A stretch of 64,000 nucleotides of DNA from Syntrophomonas sp. DTU019 (GTDB lineage: Bacteria; Bacillota; Syntrophomonadia; Syntrophomonadales; Syntrophomonadaceae). The stretch is from assembly GCA_913757435.1 (NCBI GenBank), contig CAJYDM010000001.1, positions 620,001-684,000 of the forward strand, in the 5' to 3' direction. Each line of letters starts with the position of its first letter. The stretch's first letter is position 1. A model generated the notes under the pieces. That model made no database searches, was not told the DNA's origin, and saw nothing but the letters and a program-made list of their open reading frames with translations. Positions 8,326 to 17,700 of the stretch are shown piece by piece. A program made the translations under genes and the position numbers.

Positions 8326-10230
8326 TTGTTTAGTTTTACGCACAAATGGAATTTTCCATCTAATAACTATGGACAAATTTTTGGTATAGCTGATTCTGGC
8401 GTTGAGACATTTAAAGGTACACCAATTAAGTCTCTTGCGCGAGAGATTTGCCAGAATTCACTCGATAACCATATACATAATGGTCAACCCACACGGATTG
8501 AATTTGAGTTGTTTGAGATACCACCTAATAAAATTCCAGATTTCAAGGGTCTGGAATATGCTCTGAAGCGAGGATTGGAGTTCTGGTCTCTGCAGAAATC
8601 TGATAAAGCTAAGATTTTCTTTAGGACGGCTTTGGCTACGTCAAAGAAGTCTAATATTACCTGTCTGAGAATTAGTGACTTCAACACAACGGGCCTTACC
8701 GGCTCCAGAGAAGAATATAATTCACCTTGGTGTAATTTAACTAAATCTACGGGAGCTTCTGATAAGACTGGTAGTAACGGTGGCTCTTTTGGAATAGGCA
8801 AATTTGCTCCATATGCTTGTTCTGTTTTCAGAACGGTATTTTATAGTACAGCCGATAATGAAGGTATCTGTGCTTATCAGGGAGTATCCCGTCTCACCTC
8901 TTTTAAAGATAAAAAAGGTGAAACTACACAAGGAATAGGTTTTTATGGCAATGATAAAAACTCCCCAGTTTATGAGCAGTTCTCACTAAATCCAGATTAT
9001 GCGCGCCACGAATCCAATCATGGCACAGATATTTTTATTGTTGGATTTACCGGCGATGAAGATTGGAAACACCTTATGGTCGCATCTATTCTGGATGGAT
9101 TCCTTTGTGCCGTTTATAGTAACGATTTGATTGTCGATGTGGACGGTATCTTAATTAGCAAGGATACCCTTCCAGAGCTCATGGTTTCACATAAGGCCTA
9201 TTTTGAGGAACACGCAGATGAGTATTATGAGACGCTCGTCCATGAAGCCGCTCGTACCTTCGAGAAAGAACAGACTGGTGATGCAGAGACAACCGGCAAA
9301 CTGACCTTACACATGCTGATAATGCCCAAATTCCACCGTCAAGTGGCAATGGTACGCCAGACTGGCATGAAAATTAAAGATAAGAATCGTATCAACGCCT
9401 TAATCCCATTCGCAGGACTTTTGTACATTGAGGGAGATGCACTGAACACCTATCTTCGGAGTCTTGAAAATCCAAAACACGTCGAATGGGAAATTGAGCG
9501 TGCTGATAACAAGTCTAAGGCTCGTCAGCTCCTAAATAGTTTTACCAAATTCATTAAGGAATGCCTTGATGAAATGAAGAACGATGATAGTGAAGAGGCT
9601 CTCGATCCATCTGTTGGTGAATACCTTGCTGCTACCCAAGACGATGAGCAGGAAAACCTTGAAAATGCCGAAAGCATTCAGGATACTATCAACAACTTTA
9701 AAATTCGTGTCGCCAATGTCAACCCAAAGCCCACCGGTACTCAGAGTGGCAATGAGGGCAACACCGAAGTTGATAATGAAAAGGGTGAAATTATCGTTAC
9801 TGATTTGCCCGGAGAAGGTGGTAGTGGTGGAGAGCACGAAGGCCAAGGTGGCGGAGGTGGTGGAGGCCACAATCCTGGAAGCGGTAATGGCAGTGCGCCA
9901 ATTGAACACCGAAAAACCCTCTCTGCTATTGCTCCGGCTAATGTACGCAATTTGGTTCGTAATAAGAATACGGGTGAATATACGATAATCTTCACACCAA
10001 GTGCATCTGCAAGTGATGGTTATATCGAAGTGTATATGTCTGCTGAATCTCAGAACTATGACGCGCCGCTTATCGGAGCCAGTTGCACAGAATGCCCCGG
10101 TTTAACCTTCGCAAACAATCGTATTTCAAGTCTGTCGTTCACCGAGAAGCAACCGCTGAAAGTCAATATCCAGTTGGACTACCGTGATTACTGCCCATTG
10201 GAGGTGAAAGCATATGGAAATAAGATATAA
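8326..10230 (+). CDS. GHKL-type ATPase with glycine-rich linker (candidate defence ATPase)
   Basis: The 634-residue protein has the Bergerat fold motifs of MutL/Hsp90/MORC-type ATPases: an N box with E40, N44 and D47 (REICQNSLDNH), a G1 box D118-x-N-x-x-G123 (SDFNTTG) and a G2 box GGSFGIGKFA at 152-161. A transducer-like region follows to about 390, then an acidic stretch (about 410-450), a glycine-rich linker near 500-530 and a beta-rich C-terminal domain (535-634). The start is TTG at 8326 with AGGGGAGA 7 bases before. The gene overlaps the next by 17 bases. GHKL ATPases linked to cytosine methyltransferases are known from restriction-like systems, so a defence role is inferred. Confidence 0.8.
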   Translation: MFSFTHKWNFPSNNYGQIFGIADSGVETFKGTPIKSLAREICQNSLDNHIHNGQPTRIEFELFEIPPNKIPDFKGLEYALKRGLEFWSLQKSDKAKIFFRTALATSKKSNITCLRISDFNTTGLTGSREEYNSPWCNLTKSTGASDKTGSNGGSFGIGKFAPYACSVFRTVFYSTADNEGICAYQGVSRLTSFKDKKGETTQGIGFYGNDKNSPVYEQFSLNPDYARHESNHGTDIFIVGFTGDEDWKHLMVASILDGFLCAVYSNDLIVDVDGILISKDTLPELMVSHKAYFEEHADEYYETLVHEAARTFEKEQTGDAETTGKLTLHMLIMPKFHRQVAMVRQTGMKIKDKNRINALIPFAGLLYIEGDALNTYLRSLENPKHVEWEIERADNKSKARQLLNSFTKFIKECLDEMKNDDSEEALDPSVGEYLAATQDDEQENLENAESIQDTINNFKIRVANVNPKPTGTQSGNEGNTEVDNEKGEIIVTDLPGEGGSGGEHEGQGGGGGGGHNPGSGNGSAPIEHRKTLSAIAPANVRNLVRNKNTGEYTIIFTPSASASDGYIEVYMSAESQNYDAPLIGASCTECPGLTFANNRISSLSFTEKQPLKVNIQLDYRDYCPLEVKAYGNKI

Positions 10231-11098
10231 GCTTTACCCATATCCAGTATTGTCTCACTATTCGGACGACTATAAGACTGGTGAATTCGATGTCTCAATA
10301 GATATCGTCCGGGATGGCTATAATCTCAGAGTGGATTTCCTTTCAACCCTCACCAGCTCAGGCTTGAAGGAGCTGATTAAAGTTGGAAGAGCGCAGTATG
10401 TTTATCACTTAGAATGTGCACAGACCGGATTCCGCACGGTGGTTAGAACCATTGAAACCAGTGCCAGTTTCATGATCTCCAACAAGTCTGTAAATGGTAA
10501 GCTGCAGATTTGTCCTTTTGTAGTGGCTAAAGAAGATATTGCAGGCTTCTCCATTACCGATTTTCATGACGATTACAGCGAAATGTCTTTTGATATTGAA
10601 GCCGGCTGCGTAATGGCAGTAGGTAAAATGGCTATAATAGACATATCCAAGGATATTGACGATTTAGCCAATACCCCATCTATTTTCAGTATTATACGTA
10701 ATGCGGATACTAACTGCAAGCAGATGCTGGTGGATATGTCTGGCAGAAAGATTGTGATCAAGCTTCCACTTAACGATTATTACAGCTATAAGCAATTAAG
10801 TAAAACTCCGCAGGCACAGGCCATCCTTAATTCGCTGACTATCATCCCAGCGCTAACATACGTGTTGGCAGAACTCAAATGTATGCCTGTAAATGACCGT
10901 ATTGAAAATGCGGACACTCTTTGGTATAAGACCCTTTCCAAAACCTTACTTACACAATTCGATTGCAATATCGAAAGCACTGAATTTAATTCCTGCAATT
11001 GTATCGAATTGTCGCAAAAACTGATAAATGATCCAATAACTGACGCATTCCAGATGCTGACCAGCAGTTTTGGTATTTCGGGAGGTGACGATGAATGA
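10214..11098 (+). CDS. Unknown 294-residue protein of the ATPase operon
   Basis: The start ATG at 10214 lies inside the end of the ATPase gene, and the stop overlaps the next gene's ATG by 4 bases (ATGA), so the three proteins are probably made in fixed proportion. The first half is beta-rich (YKTGEFDVSIDIVRDGYNLRVDF..., YHLECAQTGFRTVVRTIE) and the second half is helical (YYSYKQLSKTPQAQAILNSLTIIPALTYVLAEL). No nuclease or ATPase motif was recognised. In a three-gene unit with a GHKL ATPase it may be a structural or sensor subunit. Family unknown to me. Confidence 0.7.
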   Translation: MEIRYKLYPYPVLSHYSDDYKTGEFDVSIDIVRDGYNLRVDFLSTLTSSGLKELIKVGRAQYVYHLECAQTGFRTVVRTIETSASFMISNKSVNGKLQICPFVVAKEDIAGFSITDFHDDYSEMSFDIEAGCVMAVGKMAIIDISKDIDDLANTPSIFSIIRNADTNCKQMLVDMSGRKIVIKLPLNDYYSYKQLSKTPQAQAILNSLTIIPALTYVLAELKCMPVNDRIENADTLWYKTLSKTLLTQFDCNIESTEFNSCNCIELSQKLINDPITDAFQMLTSSFGISGGDDE

Positions 11099-11853
11099 AA
11101 CTACAGTTCATAAGTTATGATACTCTGGATGCGATTAAGAGCAATCTCTCTCATTGGACCGCCAATTTCAAATTGGATTCTTCGGCTTGGCTGGATGCCG
11201 AGCTAGGTAATACCCTCTTTATGGATACCAAATTCCCTGATGTAAAAGATTTCACCCTTGAAACTTCTGAGGACGAGCCTTTAATGACCGAAGCTGAGAA
11301 CGTGAAGCGGGTATACAGCAATCTCAACTTTCTTTCTGACTCTCAAGCCTCTGATGAGCGTTTGTGGGCCGGGCTATGTTTGGGACCGTTCTGGAAATAT
11401 GTGAAGTACCGCTGGAAAATCGATAAGAAATGCACAATGAGCAATATCCAACAACACTTTCTTTTTGGCTTCGGCCCACGCCGTTCCCTCACCAGAAATG
11501 CTCTGTCTCGCCTCTGGTGGATTGGCCGCCTAACCTACGATGAAAAACGCACAGACAATTGGGAGCTAACCAAGTTTGTTTGCGAACATTCTGACTACAT
11601 AATGCACATTTTGGAACGTAACACTTCCAATAATCCCACTATCATCCGTGCTTTTCTAAGTGCCATTATCGATGCTAGAAACAATGGATTGAAGATCAAT
11701 ACAAACATTGTTGGCGATTTGTCTAAGTACCTCAATTTGCTGGGTGGTATATACATTCTTGATTGTTTACCGGAGGACATAATTTACGATAAGATTTACC
11801 ATAAAACCGTTGAGATTAACGATGCTTTGAAAAAGAAAACCGAAATATCATAA
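11095..11853 (+). CDS. DUF6339-like protein, last gene of the ATPase operon
   Basis: The 252-residue protein carries the block SDSQASDERLWAGLCLGPFWKYVKYRW (about 79-105), followed by LFGFGPRRSLTRNALSRLWWIGRLTYDE and a helical C-terminal half. The ASDERLW....F..Y...RW and R.L.RNALSRLWW pattern is what I associate with DUF6339, whose function is unknown to me. Many conserved Arg, Asp and Trp residues suggest nucleic acid contact or catalysis, but no classical nuclease motif is evident. The gene ends at a bidirectional terminator facing the methyltransferase gene. Confidence 0.65.
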   Translation: MKLQFISYDTLDAIKSNLSHWTANFKLDSSAWLDAELGNTLFMDTKFPDVKDFTLETSEDEPLMTEAENVKRVYSNLNFLSDSQASDERLWAGLCLGPFWKYVKYRWKIDKKCTMSNIQQHFLFGFGPRRSLTRNALSRLWWIGRLTYDEKRTDNWELTKFVCEHSDYIMHILERNTSNNPTIIRAFLSAIIDARNNGLKINTNIVGDLSKYLNLLGGIYILDCLPEDIIYDKIYHKTVEINDALKKKTEIS

Positions 11854-11860
11854 TAAAATT

Positions 11861-11896
11861 AGGCTACTACCAATTTTGGTAAGTAGCCTGATTTTT
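11861..11896. terminator. Bidirectional terminator between ATPase operon and methyltransferase
   Basis: The 8-bp stem AGGCTACT / AGTAGCCT (11861-11868, 11882-11889), with an inner ACCA/TGGT extension, is followed by GATTTTT on the plus strand and by AATTTTA on the minus strand. It sits in the 41-base gap between two convergent genes. Confidence 0.75.
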
Positions 11897-13514
11897 ACTC
11901 GCTGTCTCTGTCTGAGTCTAACACTGATATGATACTCTTTGCGATAGCCTTTGCCAGAAACGGCGGCACCGCGTTACCAATTTGTTGATATTGCGAATCC
12001 TTTGTACCCTCGAAGATGAAGGAGTCCGGGAAGGTCTGCAGTCTGGCAGCCTCCCTAATTGAAACGGCTCTATCCAACACCGGATGAATCCACATAGATT
12101 TTCTCACGTTCACAACAGTACCGCAAGGTTCGTCGTATTTCAGCCGCATATAAATAGTATTCTGAGTACGGTCTGCGTCGCTGTATGTAGTTTTGAGCTC
12201 AGGATCAAGGTCGTGGAAGTTCTGACCTTCTTTTAAGGCTTTGAAACGGGAAAGAGCAGTGTCTGTAGTTGCGGTAGTAATGTGGTTATAGAGAAGCTTA
12301 CCCCGGAGTTCCTTTTCAAGACCAGTAGCGTTGGGATGAGACTCCAGTTCCACATATTTTGTGTCCATTGTAGTACTTGCCTCAATGTTCTGTATGTCTC
12401 CGATAGCATTACGCACTGTACGATAATTTGCTTTTGTGTATTCAACTTTTGGAGGGTCATATTTCTTGTTAAGCGATTTGGATATCCCGACTATGATGAA
12501 ACGCTCACGCTTTTGTGGAGCGCCATAGTCAATAGCGTTCAGGGTGTTTTCAGTGAGAACATAATTATATGGTTCATTCTCCAGAATGCATTTTATATAA
12601 TCCCTAACAGCATAGGACTTCACGCAGGCAACGATTGAGCCTCTGGATTCCTTATACTCGTAAATATGTATGTTATTATCGGTAAGTTCCTTTATCTTGA
12701 GCAATGCCCGCTGCATATAGAGCGGAGTTTCAATAGCCTCAACTACGTCCTTAAAATCTGGTTCGACAGCTTCAATATATTTGAGAATCGCCTGTGCCAG
12801 CTCCATGTCTCCACTTTGAATCAAAGTTGGTTGCTCCTGCTCTGCACAAAGTTTAATGATTTCTTTCAGCTTTGGAACAAGTTTCTTTTGGTATTTCTCT
12901 AGTGATTTATCGAACTTTGTCTGATTAATTCTAAGGCGATAAAGCTGGTTTATTACTTTATAAAAGCTGTTTGCCCAGGCATATGCGTCGATATTATCGA
13001 TATTTCTTACGAAATCCAAAGCTCCGTCAAAGACGGATTTGGTGGGAAGAATCTCCACTTCATTATCTTGAATATCCTTCAGCCCCATTACTCGATGGTC
13101 TTCAAGGTCTGCTTCGTCTATCATGAAGCGGTGAATAGTAGAGCGTAGCATAGCAACATTTTCCATAACAAAAGCCTTAGGCCGCAGTTTGCAGATTGCT
13201 TTCACATACTCCTTTACCAGCCGGTTATTCATACTAATAACCGAGGTGTGCTGGCGATTGGCATTAGAAAATCCCTGACAGGGCGGCCCTCCGATAACAA
13301 TATCAATAGGACCTGCGACATCATTTAACTCGGAATAATCGATGTTGCGGACATCCGTATACACACGTCCAACCTTCAAATTCCGTTTATAAGTTTTTCT
13401 GGCATTAGGATTATTCTCCGCTGCAGCAACAATCTTGATTCGAGCCGTCTGCATGAATCCTAGACTCAACCCGCCTGCGCCAGAAAACAAGTCCACGGTA
13501 TTATAGATTTTAAT
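11895..13514 (-). CDS. DNA (cytosine-5-)-methyltransferase
   Basis: The protein shows motif I (DLFSGAGGLSLGF) at the start, motif IV with the catalytic Cys (GGPPCQGFS), motif VI (MENVAML), motif VIII-like QKRERFIIVG and the C-terminal IREAARLQTFPDSF and QIGNAVPP blocks. A GTG at 13496 would begin directly at motif I; an ATT at 13514, six bases after AGGTGA, adds KIYNTV and fits family N-termini better, giving 539 residues. A long insert (about 130-290) between motifs VI and VIII is unusual. Lying next to a GHKL ATPase operon and behind an Arc-like gene, it is probably the protective enzyme of a restriction-like system. Confidence 0.9.
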   Translation of the reverse strand: MKIYNTVDLFSGAGGLSLGFMQTARIKIVAAAENNPNARKTYKRNLKVGRVYTDVRNIDYSELNDVAGPIDIVIGGPPCQGFSNANRQHTSVISMNNRLVKEYVKAICKLRPKAFVMENVAMLRSTIHRFMIDEADLEDHRVMGLKDIQDNEVEILPTKSVFDGALDFVRNIDNIDAYAWANSFYKVINQLYRLRINQTKFDKSLEKYQKKLVPKLKEIIKLCAEQEQPTLIQSGDMELAQAILKYIEAVEPDFKDVVEAIETPLYMQRALLKIKELTDNNIHIYEYKESRGSIVACVKSYAVRDYIKCILENEPYNYVLTENTLNAIDYGAPQKRERFIIVGISKSLNKKYDPPKVEYTKANYRTVRNAIGDIQNIEASTTMDTKYVELESHPNATGLEKELRGKLLYNHITTATTDTALSRFKALKEGQNFHDLDPELKTTYSDADRTQNTIYMRLKYDEPCGTVVNVRKSMWIHPVLDRAVSIREAARLQTFPDSFIFEGTKDSQYQQIGNAVPPFLAKAIAKSIISVLDSDRDSE

Positions 13515-13567
13515 ATTGCATCACCTACTTTCATATAAGTGCACAGAATTGTTTTGGCGCTCACGGA

Positions 13568-13735
13568 TTAATCAGTCTGGATTTCGCCGTTTTGCTTTTC
13601 ATAGTCTGCGACATAGTTTTTAAGAATGTTCTCAATCTGCGCACGATAAGTACGATCGTTATCCTTGGCAAGTTGCTTGATCTTCTTGTGCAAGATTTCT
13701 TCAAGACGAAGCGGATAGGCGTTCTGTTGCTTCAC
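13568..13735 (-). CDS. Arc-like ribbon-helix-helix regulator (55 residues)
   Basis: This short gene begins with GTG at 13735, has GAGAGGT about 8 bases before it, and ends in TAA at 13568. The product reads QNAYPLRLEEILHKKIKKLA-type sequence (here KKIKQLAKDNDRTYRAQIENILKNYV), the classic Arc pattern: a short strand (YPLRL), then two helices. Arc repressors bind DNA as dimers of dimers. It lies 53 bases upstream of the methyltransferase on the same strand, the position of a controller protein in restriction-modification loci. That it controls methyltransferase expression is inferred. Confidence 0.75.
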   Translation of the reverse strand: MKQQNAYPLRLEEILHKKIKQLAKDNDRTYRAQIENILKNYVADYEKQNGEIQTD

Positions 13736-13940
13736 AATAGATGTACCTCTCTATCTATTTTACATCTACAACACATTTGAAATTGTAGCAGCACATACAG
13801 GAAATAGCAATAGAAGCATCGAGAATATATGTATAATCCTCTTACTCGAGTTTGACAGTGACAAATCATAGAACCTCACAACAACGGGCATTAAGGGGTA
13901 TGCGAAATACGTGTGCCACTACATTTCTGTAGTGACATGA
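13736..13940. other. Non-coding stretch upstream of the Arc-like gene
   Basis: No reading frame of note. It must hold the leftward promoter of the Arc-like/methyltransferase pair and the junction to the IS1634-type fragment. A TATCTATTTTACATCTACAA segment just upstream of the Arc-like start is AT-rich, but no confident promoter was assigned. Confidence 0.4.
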
Positions 13941-14616
13941 TTATGTGCGTAGCACTCTGGAAGGGACTTGCATGTGAACCGCTTTAAATGCAAGATGAGC
14001 GGTTCCTTCTAGTTCTGTGCGGATGATAGACGAGGCTGTGCCTCGTTTAATGAATATTGCCTTGAGATATGACAGATCCCTTTTTACCTGACTGTAAGAA
14101 GCCTCCGGTGCTATCTGATTTAGCTGTTGCCGAAAGCTCATCTCAAGATAAAAGGCCAGAAAACACATCATGATATGCCCCCGGATGCGCTTCTCTGTCC
14201 AGTGATACATGGGCCGCAGTTCCAAATTGGTTTTGATATCACGGAAAGCCCGTTCTACCATCCATAGCTGTTTGTAGGCCAGAGCCACTTCTTCGGCAGA
14301 CAGATCAGTGTTGGTTCTCAAAATGTACTTGCCGTCATAACGGGCTTCGGCATCTGCTTTGGATAGGTCTATCTCTATACTATCCTTATCCACTTTAAGA
14401 TAGCGGGCATATTCCCGGTTACCTATCAAGGATTTGGCTCCCTTTTCGGTCAGCTTTTTAGGTAAGCGCTCCAGAATCTCCTGCCTAACCTGAGCATCAC
14501 GCTTTGCTTCTTCAGGATTGAAACAGATCACATAGCGATTATCGTCCACTACCACGTTCTTGACTAAGAGGTTTTCCCGCACTTCCTTGTAGCGCCCCGC
14601 ACGGGCAAGGACTTGT
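13941..14616 (-). pseudogene. IS1634-type transposase, C-terminal fragment
   Basis: About 225 codons of the 3' end of an IS1634/IS4-like transposase remain, with YDGKYILRTNTDLSAEEVALAYKQLWMVERAFRDIKTNLELRPMYHWTEKRIRGH, including the ERAF..IK..L..RP..H block that carries the catalytic Glu. The frame is open up to 14616, where the IS21 element begins, so the catalytic Asp residues are missing. The IS21 insertion or a later rearrangement removed the 5' part; it is not found on the far side of the IS21 block. Confidence 0.8.
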
Positions 14617-14739
14617 TGTAAACGGTAAAATAAAAGGGAGAAAAATTGGCCACTAAAAACGGAGAATATTTACCTTAATGTTCCAAACCAGCTAAAATTG
14701 TAGGGTAAAAGACTACAATTATGCGAGGAGAGGAACCAG

Positions 14740-16311
14740 GTGAAGGGGTGGCCGATGTATCAAGAATTACAGCAGCTAAAGGAGATGGGGCTTAATAAAT
14801 CACAAGTTCAACGGCAGTTGGGCATAGATTGGAAAACAGTTGATCGTTATTGGGAGGTGACGCCAGACGAATATGACGAAATAAGAAAAAACACAAAAAG
14901 AACCAGAAAGCTTGAAAAATACGAAGAACAAATTGTGAGGTGGTTACAGGAACATCCCGACATGTCATCAGCACAAATACAAGATTGGCTTAAACAGCAT
15001 TATTTAGATTATCAGGGAAAGGAGAGAACGCTTAGACGATTTATCAGGAGTTTACGGATTCAGTATAACATTAAGAAGCCTATTATCCAGCGTCAATACC
15101 AAGCAGTGGAAGAACTGCCCATGGGTTATCAGGCACAAGTAGATTTAGGTTTTACCACCCTGGTAAATACCCAGGGGCAGCGGGTAAAGCTCACAGGATT
15201 TGGGCTGGTTCTCTCACACAGCCGTTATAAATATGTTGAATGGGACGATAAGCCACTTACAGCAGCCAGATTCATACAGGTGCATTATCGGGCCTTTGAA
15301 TACATAGGAGGGGTGCCAGAAGAAATTGTGTACGATCAGGACAGGCTCCTGGCTATAAACGAAAACTTTGGGGATATCATATACACAGCAGAATTCGAGA
15401 GATTCCGGCAGCAGATGGGTTTTAAGATATATCTTTGCCGCAAAAGTGATCCGGAGACCAAGGGCAAAATTGAGGCAGTTATCAAATATGCCAAAGGCAA
15501 CTACGCCAGGCACCGGATATTTGACAACATTCAAGCATTTAATCAGGGGTGTATAGAATGGCTGAACAGAACAGCAAACGCCAATATACATGGCACAACA
15601 AAAAAGGTACCGGCAGAAGTGTTTAAAGAAGAACAAAAACACTTAAAACCGATACCGACCATAATTAATCAACCTGAAGAAATTATAACAAGACAGGTAC
15701 GCAAAGACAATATCATTTGGTACAACAGCAACCGATATACTTTGCCCCTGGGCACTTACCATCCTGAAAGAGAAGTGAAGATTAAAGCAGACCAGGGCAT
15801 ACTAATCGTTTTTGACCTTGAAACCGATGAAGAGCTGGCCCGTCATGAAATATCTCTGGATAAAGGCCGATTGATCAGGAATAACAATCATAAACGCGAC
15901 CATTCTGCCCGGATAGCCGAATTATATCAAGATACCCTGGCCAATATGGGAGGAAGTGAAATAGCAGCTGTTTTCCTCGATGGTATTCGTAAAGAAAAAC
16001 CCAGATATGTTCGTGACCAGTATAATCTCATTATCCAAACGATTAAAAATTACTCTTTGGAAACAATATCCCAGGCATTAGATTATTGTGTGGAAAGGAG
16101 TATTTTTAGCGCAGTTGAATTCAAGACCGCCCTGGAGTATTTTGCCCAGCAAAACAACAGCCCGGCGGAAACTATACTTGATACGTCTGCCATACCTCTT
16201 GCCTATCGGATTAAAACCGAGATCAGAAATATTAGCGAATACGCCGCTATTTATGGAGGTATGAGTATTGAACAAGGCCGAAGAAACCAGGACTTATTTA
16301 AGAAGCCTTAA
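14740..16311 (+). CDS. istA: IS21 transposase IstA
   Basis: The 523-residue DDE transposase has an N-terminal HTH (KEMGLNKSQVQRQLGIDWKTVDRYW, residues 11-36), the rve core with QAQVDLGFT (first Asp), PEEIVYDQDRLL (second Asp) and DPETKGKIEAVIKYAKGN (Glu), and a C-terminal beta barrel region (VRKDNIIWYNSNRYTLPLGTY). ATG at 14746 (MYQELQQL) or GTG at 14740 are both possible starts. It overlaps istB by 44 bases. Identical to the inverted copy. Confidence 0.9.
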   Translation: MKGWPMYQELQQLKEMGLNKSQVQRQLGIDWKTVDRYWEVTPDEYDEIRKNTKRTRKLEKYEEQIVRWLQEHPDMSSAQIQDWLKQHYLDYQGKERTLRRFIRSLRIQYNIKKPIIQRQYQAVEELPMGYQAQVDLGFTTLVNTQGQRVKLTGFGLVLSHSRYKYVEWDDKPLTAARFIQVHYRAFEYIGGVPEEIVYDQDRLLAINENFGDIIYTAEFERFRQQMGFKIYLCRKSDPETKGKIEAVIKYAKGNYARHRIFDNIQAFNQGCIEWLNRTANANIHGTTKKVPAEVFKEEQKHLKPIPTIINQPEEIITRQVRKDNIIWYNSNRYTLPLGTYHPEREVKIKADQGILIVFDLETDEELARHEISLDKGRLIRNNNHKRDHSARIAELYQDTLANMGGSEIAAVFLDGIRKEKPRYVRDQYNLIIQTIKNYSLETISQALDYCVERSIFSAVEFKTALEYFAQQNNSPAETILDTSAIPLAYRIKTEIRNISEYAAIYGGMSIEQGRRNQDLFKKP

Positions 16312-17017
16312 CCTTTCCTGGTGCAGAGACAACCTGGATCAAACCCTGCAGACAGCAAGCAGTACCGACATATCCTATCTGGATTTTCTTAACCGGCTGC
16401 TGCAGGGAGAGATAAACTACCGTGAAAAAAGATCTGAAGAGCGCCGGATGAAGATGGCGGGGTTTCCCTTTGTTAAAAGCATAGATGAATTCGATTTTGC
16501 ATTTCAGCGTTCTATTACCCGTAAACAGGTTAATCAATTGCTGGATATGCAATGGATTGAGAAGTTCTACAATCTGATTTTCCTTGGGCCTCCGGGAGTG
16601 GGGAAAACTCATTTGGCTGTAGCTATCGGGCTTGAGGCTGTGAAAAAAGGTTACAAGGTAAGCTTCGTAAATATGGATGATTTAATCAAGCATCTTAAGC
16701 TGGAAACTACCTCAACCCGGAGCCGCCAGAGGATGAAACGGATCATGGCTTCAGATTTAGTGGTAATTGATGAGATAGGTTTTGTCCCCATTACCAGGCA
16801 GGAAGCTAATTTGTTTTTTCAATTGATATCATCACTTTATGAACAGACGGCCTTAATAATAACTTCAAACAAGGGTTTTGAAGACTGGGCCGAATTGATG
16901 GGAGACCCGGTTATAACTACCGCTATCCTGGATCGAATCGCTCATCATAGTGAGATATTCAATCTGACCGGCGACAGTTACCGCCTTAAACATCGAGATT
17001 CTATACTAAGACTGTAG
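16268..17017 (+). CDS. istB: IS21 helper ATPase IstB
   Basis: The 249-residue AAA+ protein has a Walker A GPPGVGKTHLA at about 107-117, a Walker B VVIDEIGF at about 166-173 and sensor residues in IITSNKGFEDW. IstB assembles on target DNA and activates IstA strand transfer. It is complete here, unlike the inverted copy whose last 38 codons are separated. The start overlaps the end of istA, the normal arrangement. Confidence 0.9.
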   Translation: MNKAEETRTYLRSLNLSWCRDNLDQTLQTASSTDISYLDFLNRLLQGEINYREKRSEERRMKMAGFPFVKSIDEFDFAFQRSITRKQVNQLLDMQWIEKFYNLIFLGPPGVGKTHLAVAIGLEAVKKGYKVSFVNMDDLIKHLKLETTSTRSRQRMKRIMASDLVVIDEIGFVPITRQEANLFFQLISSLYEQTALIITSNKGFEDWAELMGDPVITTAILDRIAHHSEIFNLTGDSYRLKHRDSILRL

Positions 17018-17064
17018 TCCTATGGAAAATTATTGGCCAAAATTTCTCCAAAATACTTGACCGC

Positions 17065-17700
17065 TTACATCAATTCGGCCCAGTCTTCAAAACCCTTGTT
17101 TGAAGTTATTATTAAGGCCGTCTGTTCATAAAGTGATGATATCAATTGAAAAAACAAATTAGCTTCCTGCCTGGTAATGGGGACAAAACCTATCTCATCA
17201 ATTACCACTAAATCTGAAGCCATGATCCGTTTCATCCTCTGGCGGCTCCGGGTTGAGGTAGTTTCCAGCTTAAGATGCTTGATTAAATCATCCATATTTA
17301 CGAAGCTTACCTTGTAACCTTTTTTCACAGCCTCAAGCCCGATAGCTACAGCCAAATGAGTTTTCCCCACTCCCGGAGGCCCAAGGAAAATCAGATTGTA
17401 GAACTTCTCAATCCATTGCATATCCAGCAATTGATTAACCTGTTTACGGGTAATAGAACGCTGAAATGCAAAATCGAATTCATCTATGCTTTTAACAAAG
17501 GGAAACCCCGCCATCTTCATCCGGCGCTCTTCAGATCTTTTTTCACGGTAGTTTATCTCTCCCTGCAGCAGCCGGTTAAGAAAATCCAGATAGGATATGT
17601 CGGTACTGCTTGCTGTCTGCAGGGTTTGATCCAGGTTGTCTCTGCACCAGGAAAGGTTAAGGCTTCTTAAATAAGTCCTGGTTTCTTCGGCCTTGTTCAA
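17065..17700 (-). pseudogene. istB: IstB, truncated at 211 residues
   Basis: This is the same protein as the complete istB through GFEDWAEL. It then reads across the junction into the neighbouring element end and stops (ELM, stop). It lacks the C-terminal 38 residues ([16 protein letters not shown]...), which are found at 19357-19474 on the other strand. Walker A and B motifs are intact, but loss of the C-terminal lid part probably inactivates it. Confidence 0.85.

Larger units (their letters stand above)
14617..17069 (+). mobile_element. IS21-family element, complete copy
   Basis: The 2453-bp copy begins TGTAAACGG and ends CCGCTTACA, giving 9-base terminal repeats with one mismatch, and contains istA and istB in the usual order with overlap. 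The right end is followed by TCAAT, which is the complement of ATTGA at 19352-19356. This is consistent with a 5-bp target duplication after inversion. Confidence 0.9.

Noticed and set aside
9741-9995. Proline-rich frame opposite the ATPase linker
   Set aside because: It is the antisense of the glycine-rich linker codons and lacks a ribosome site.
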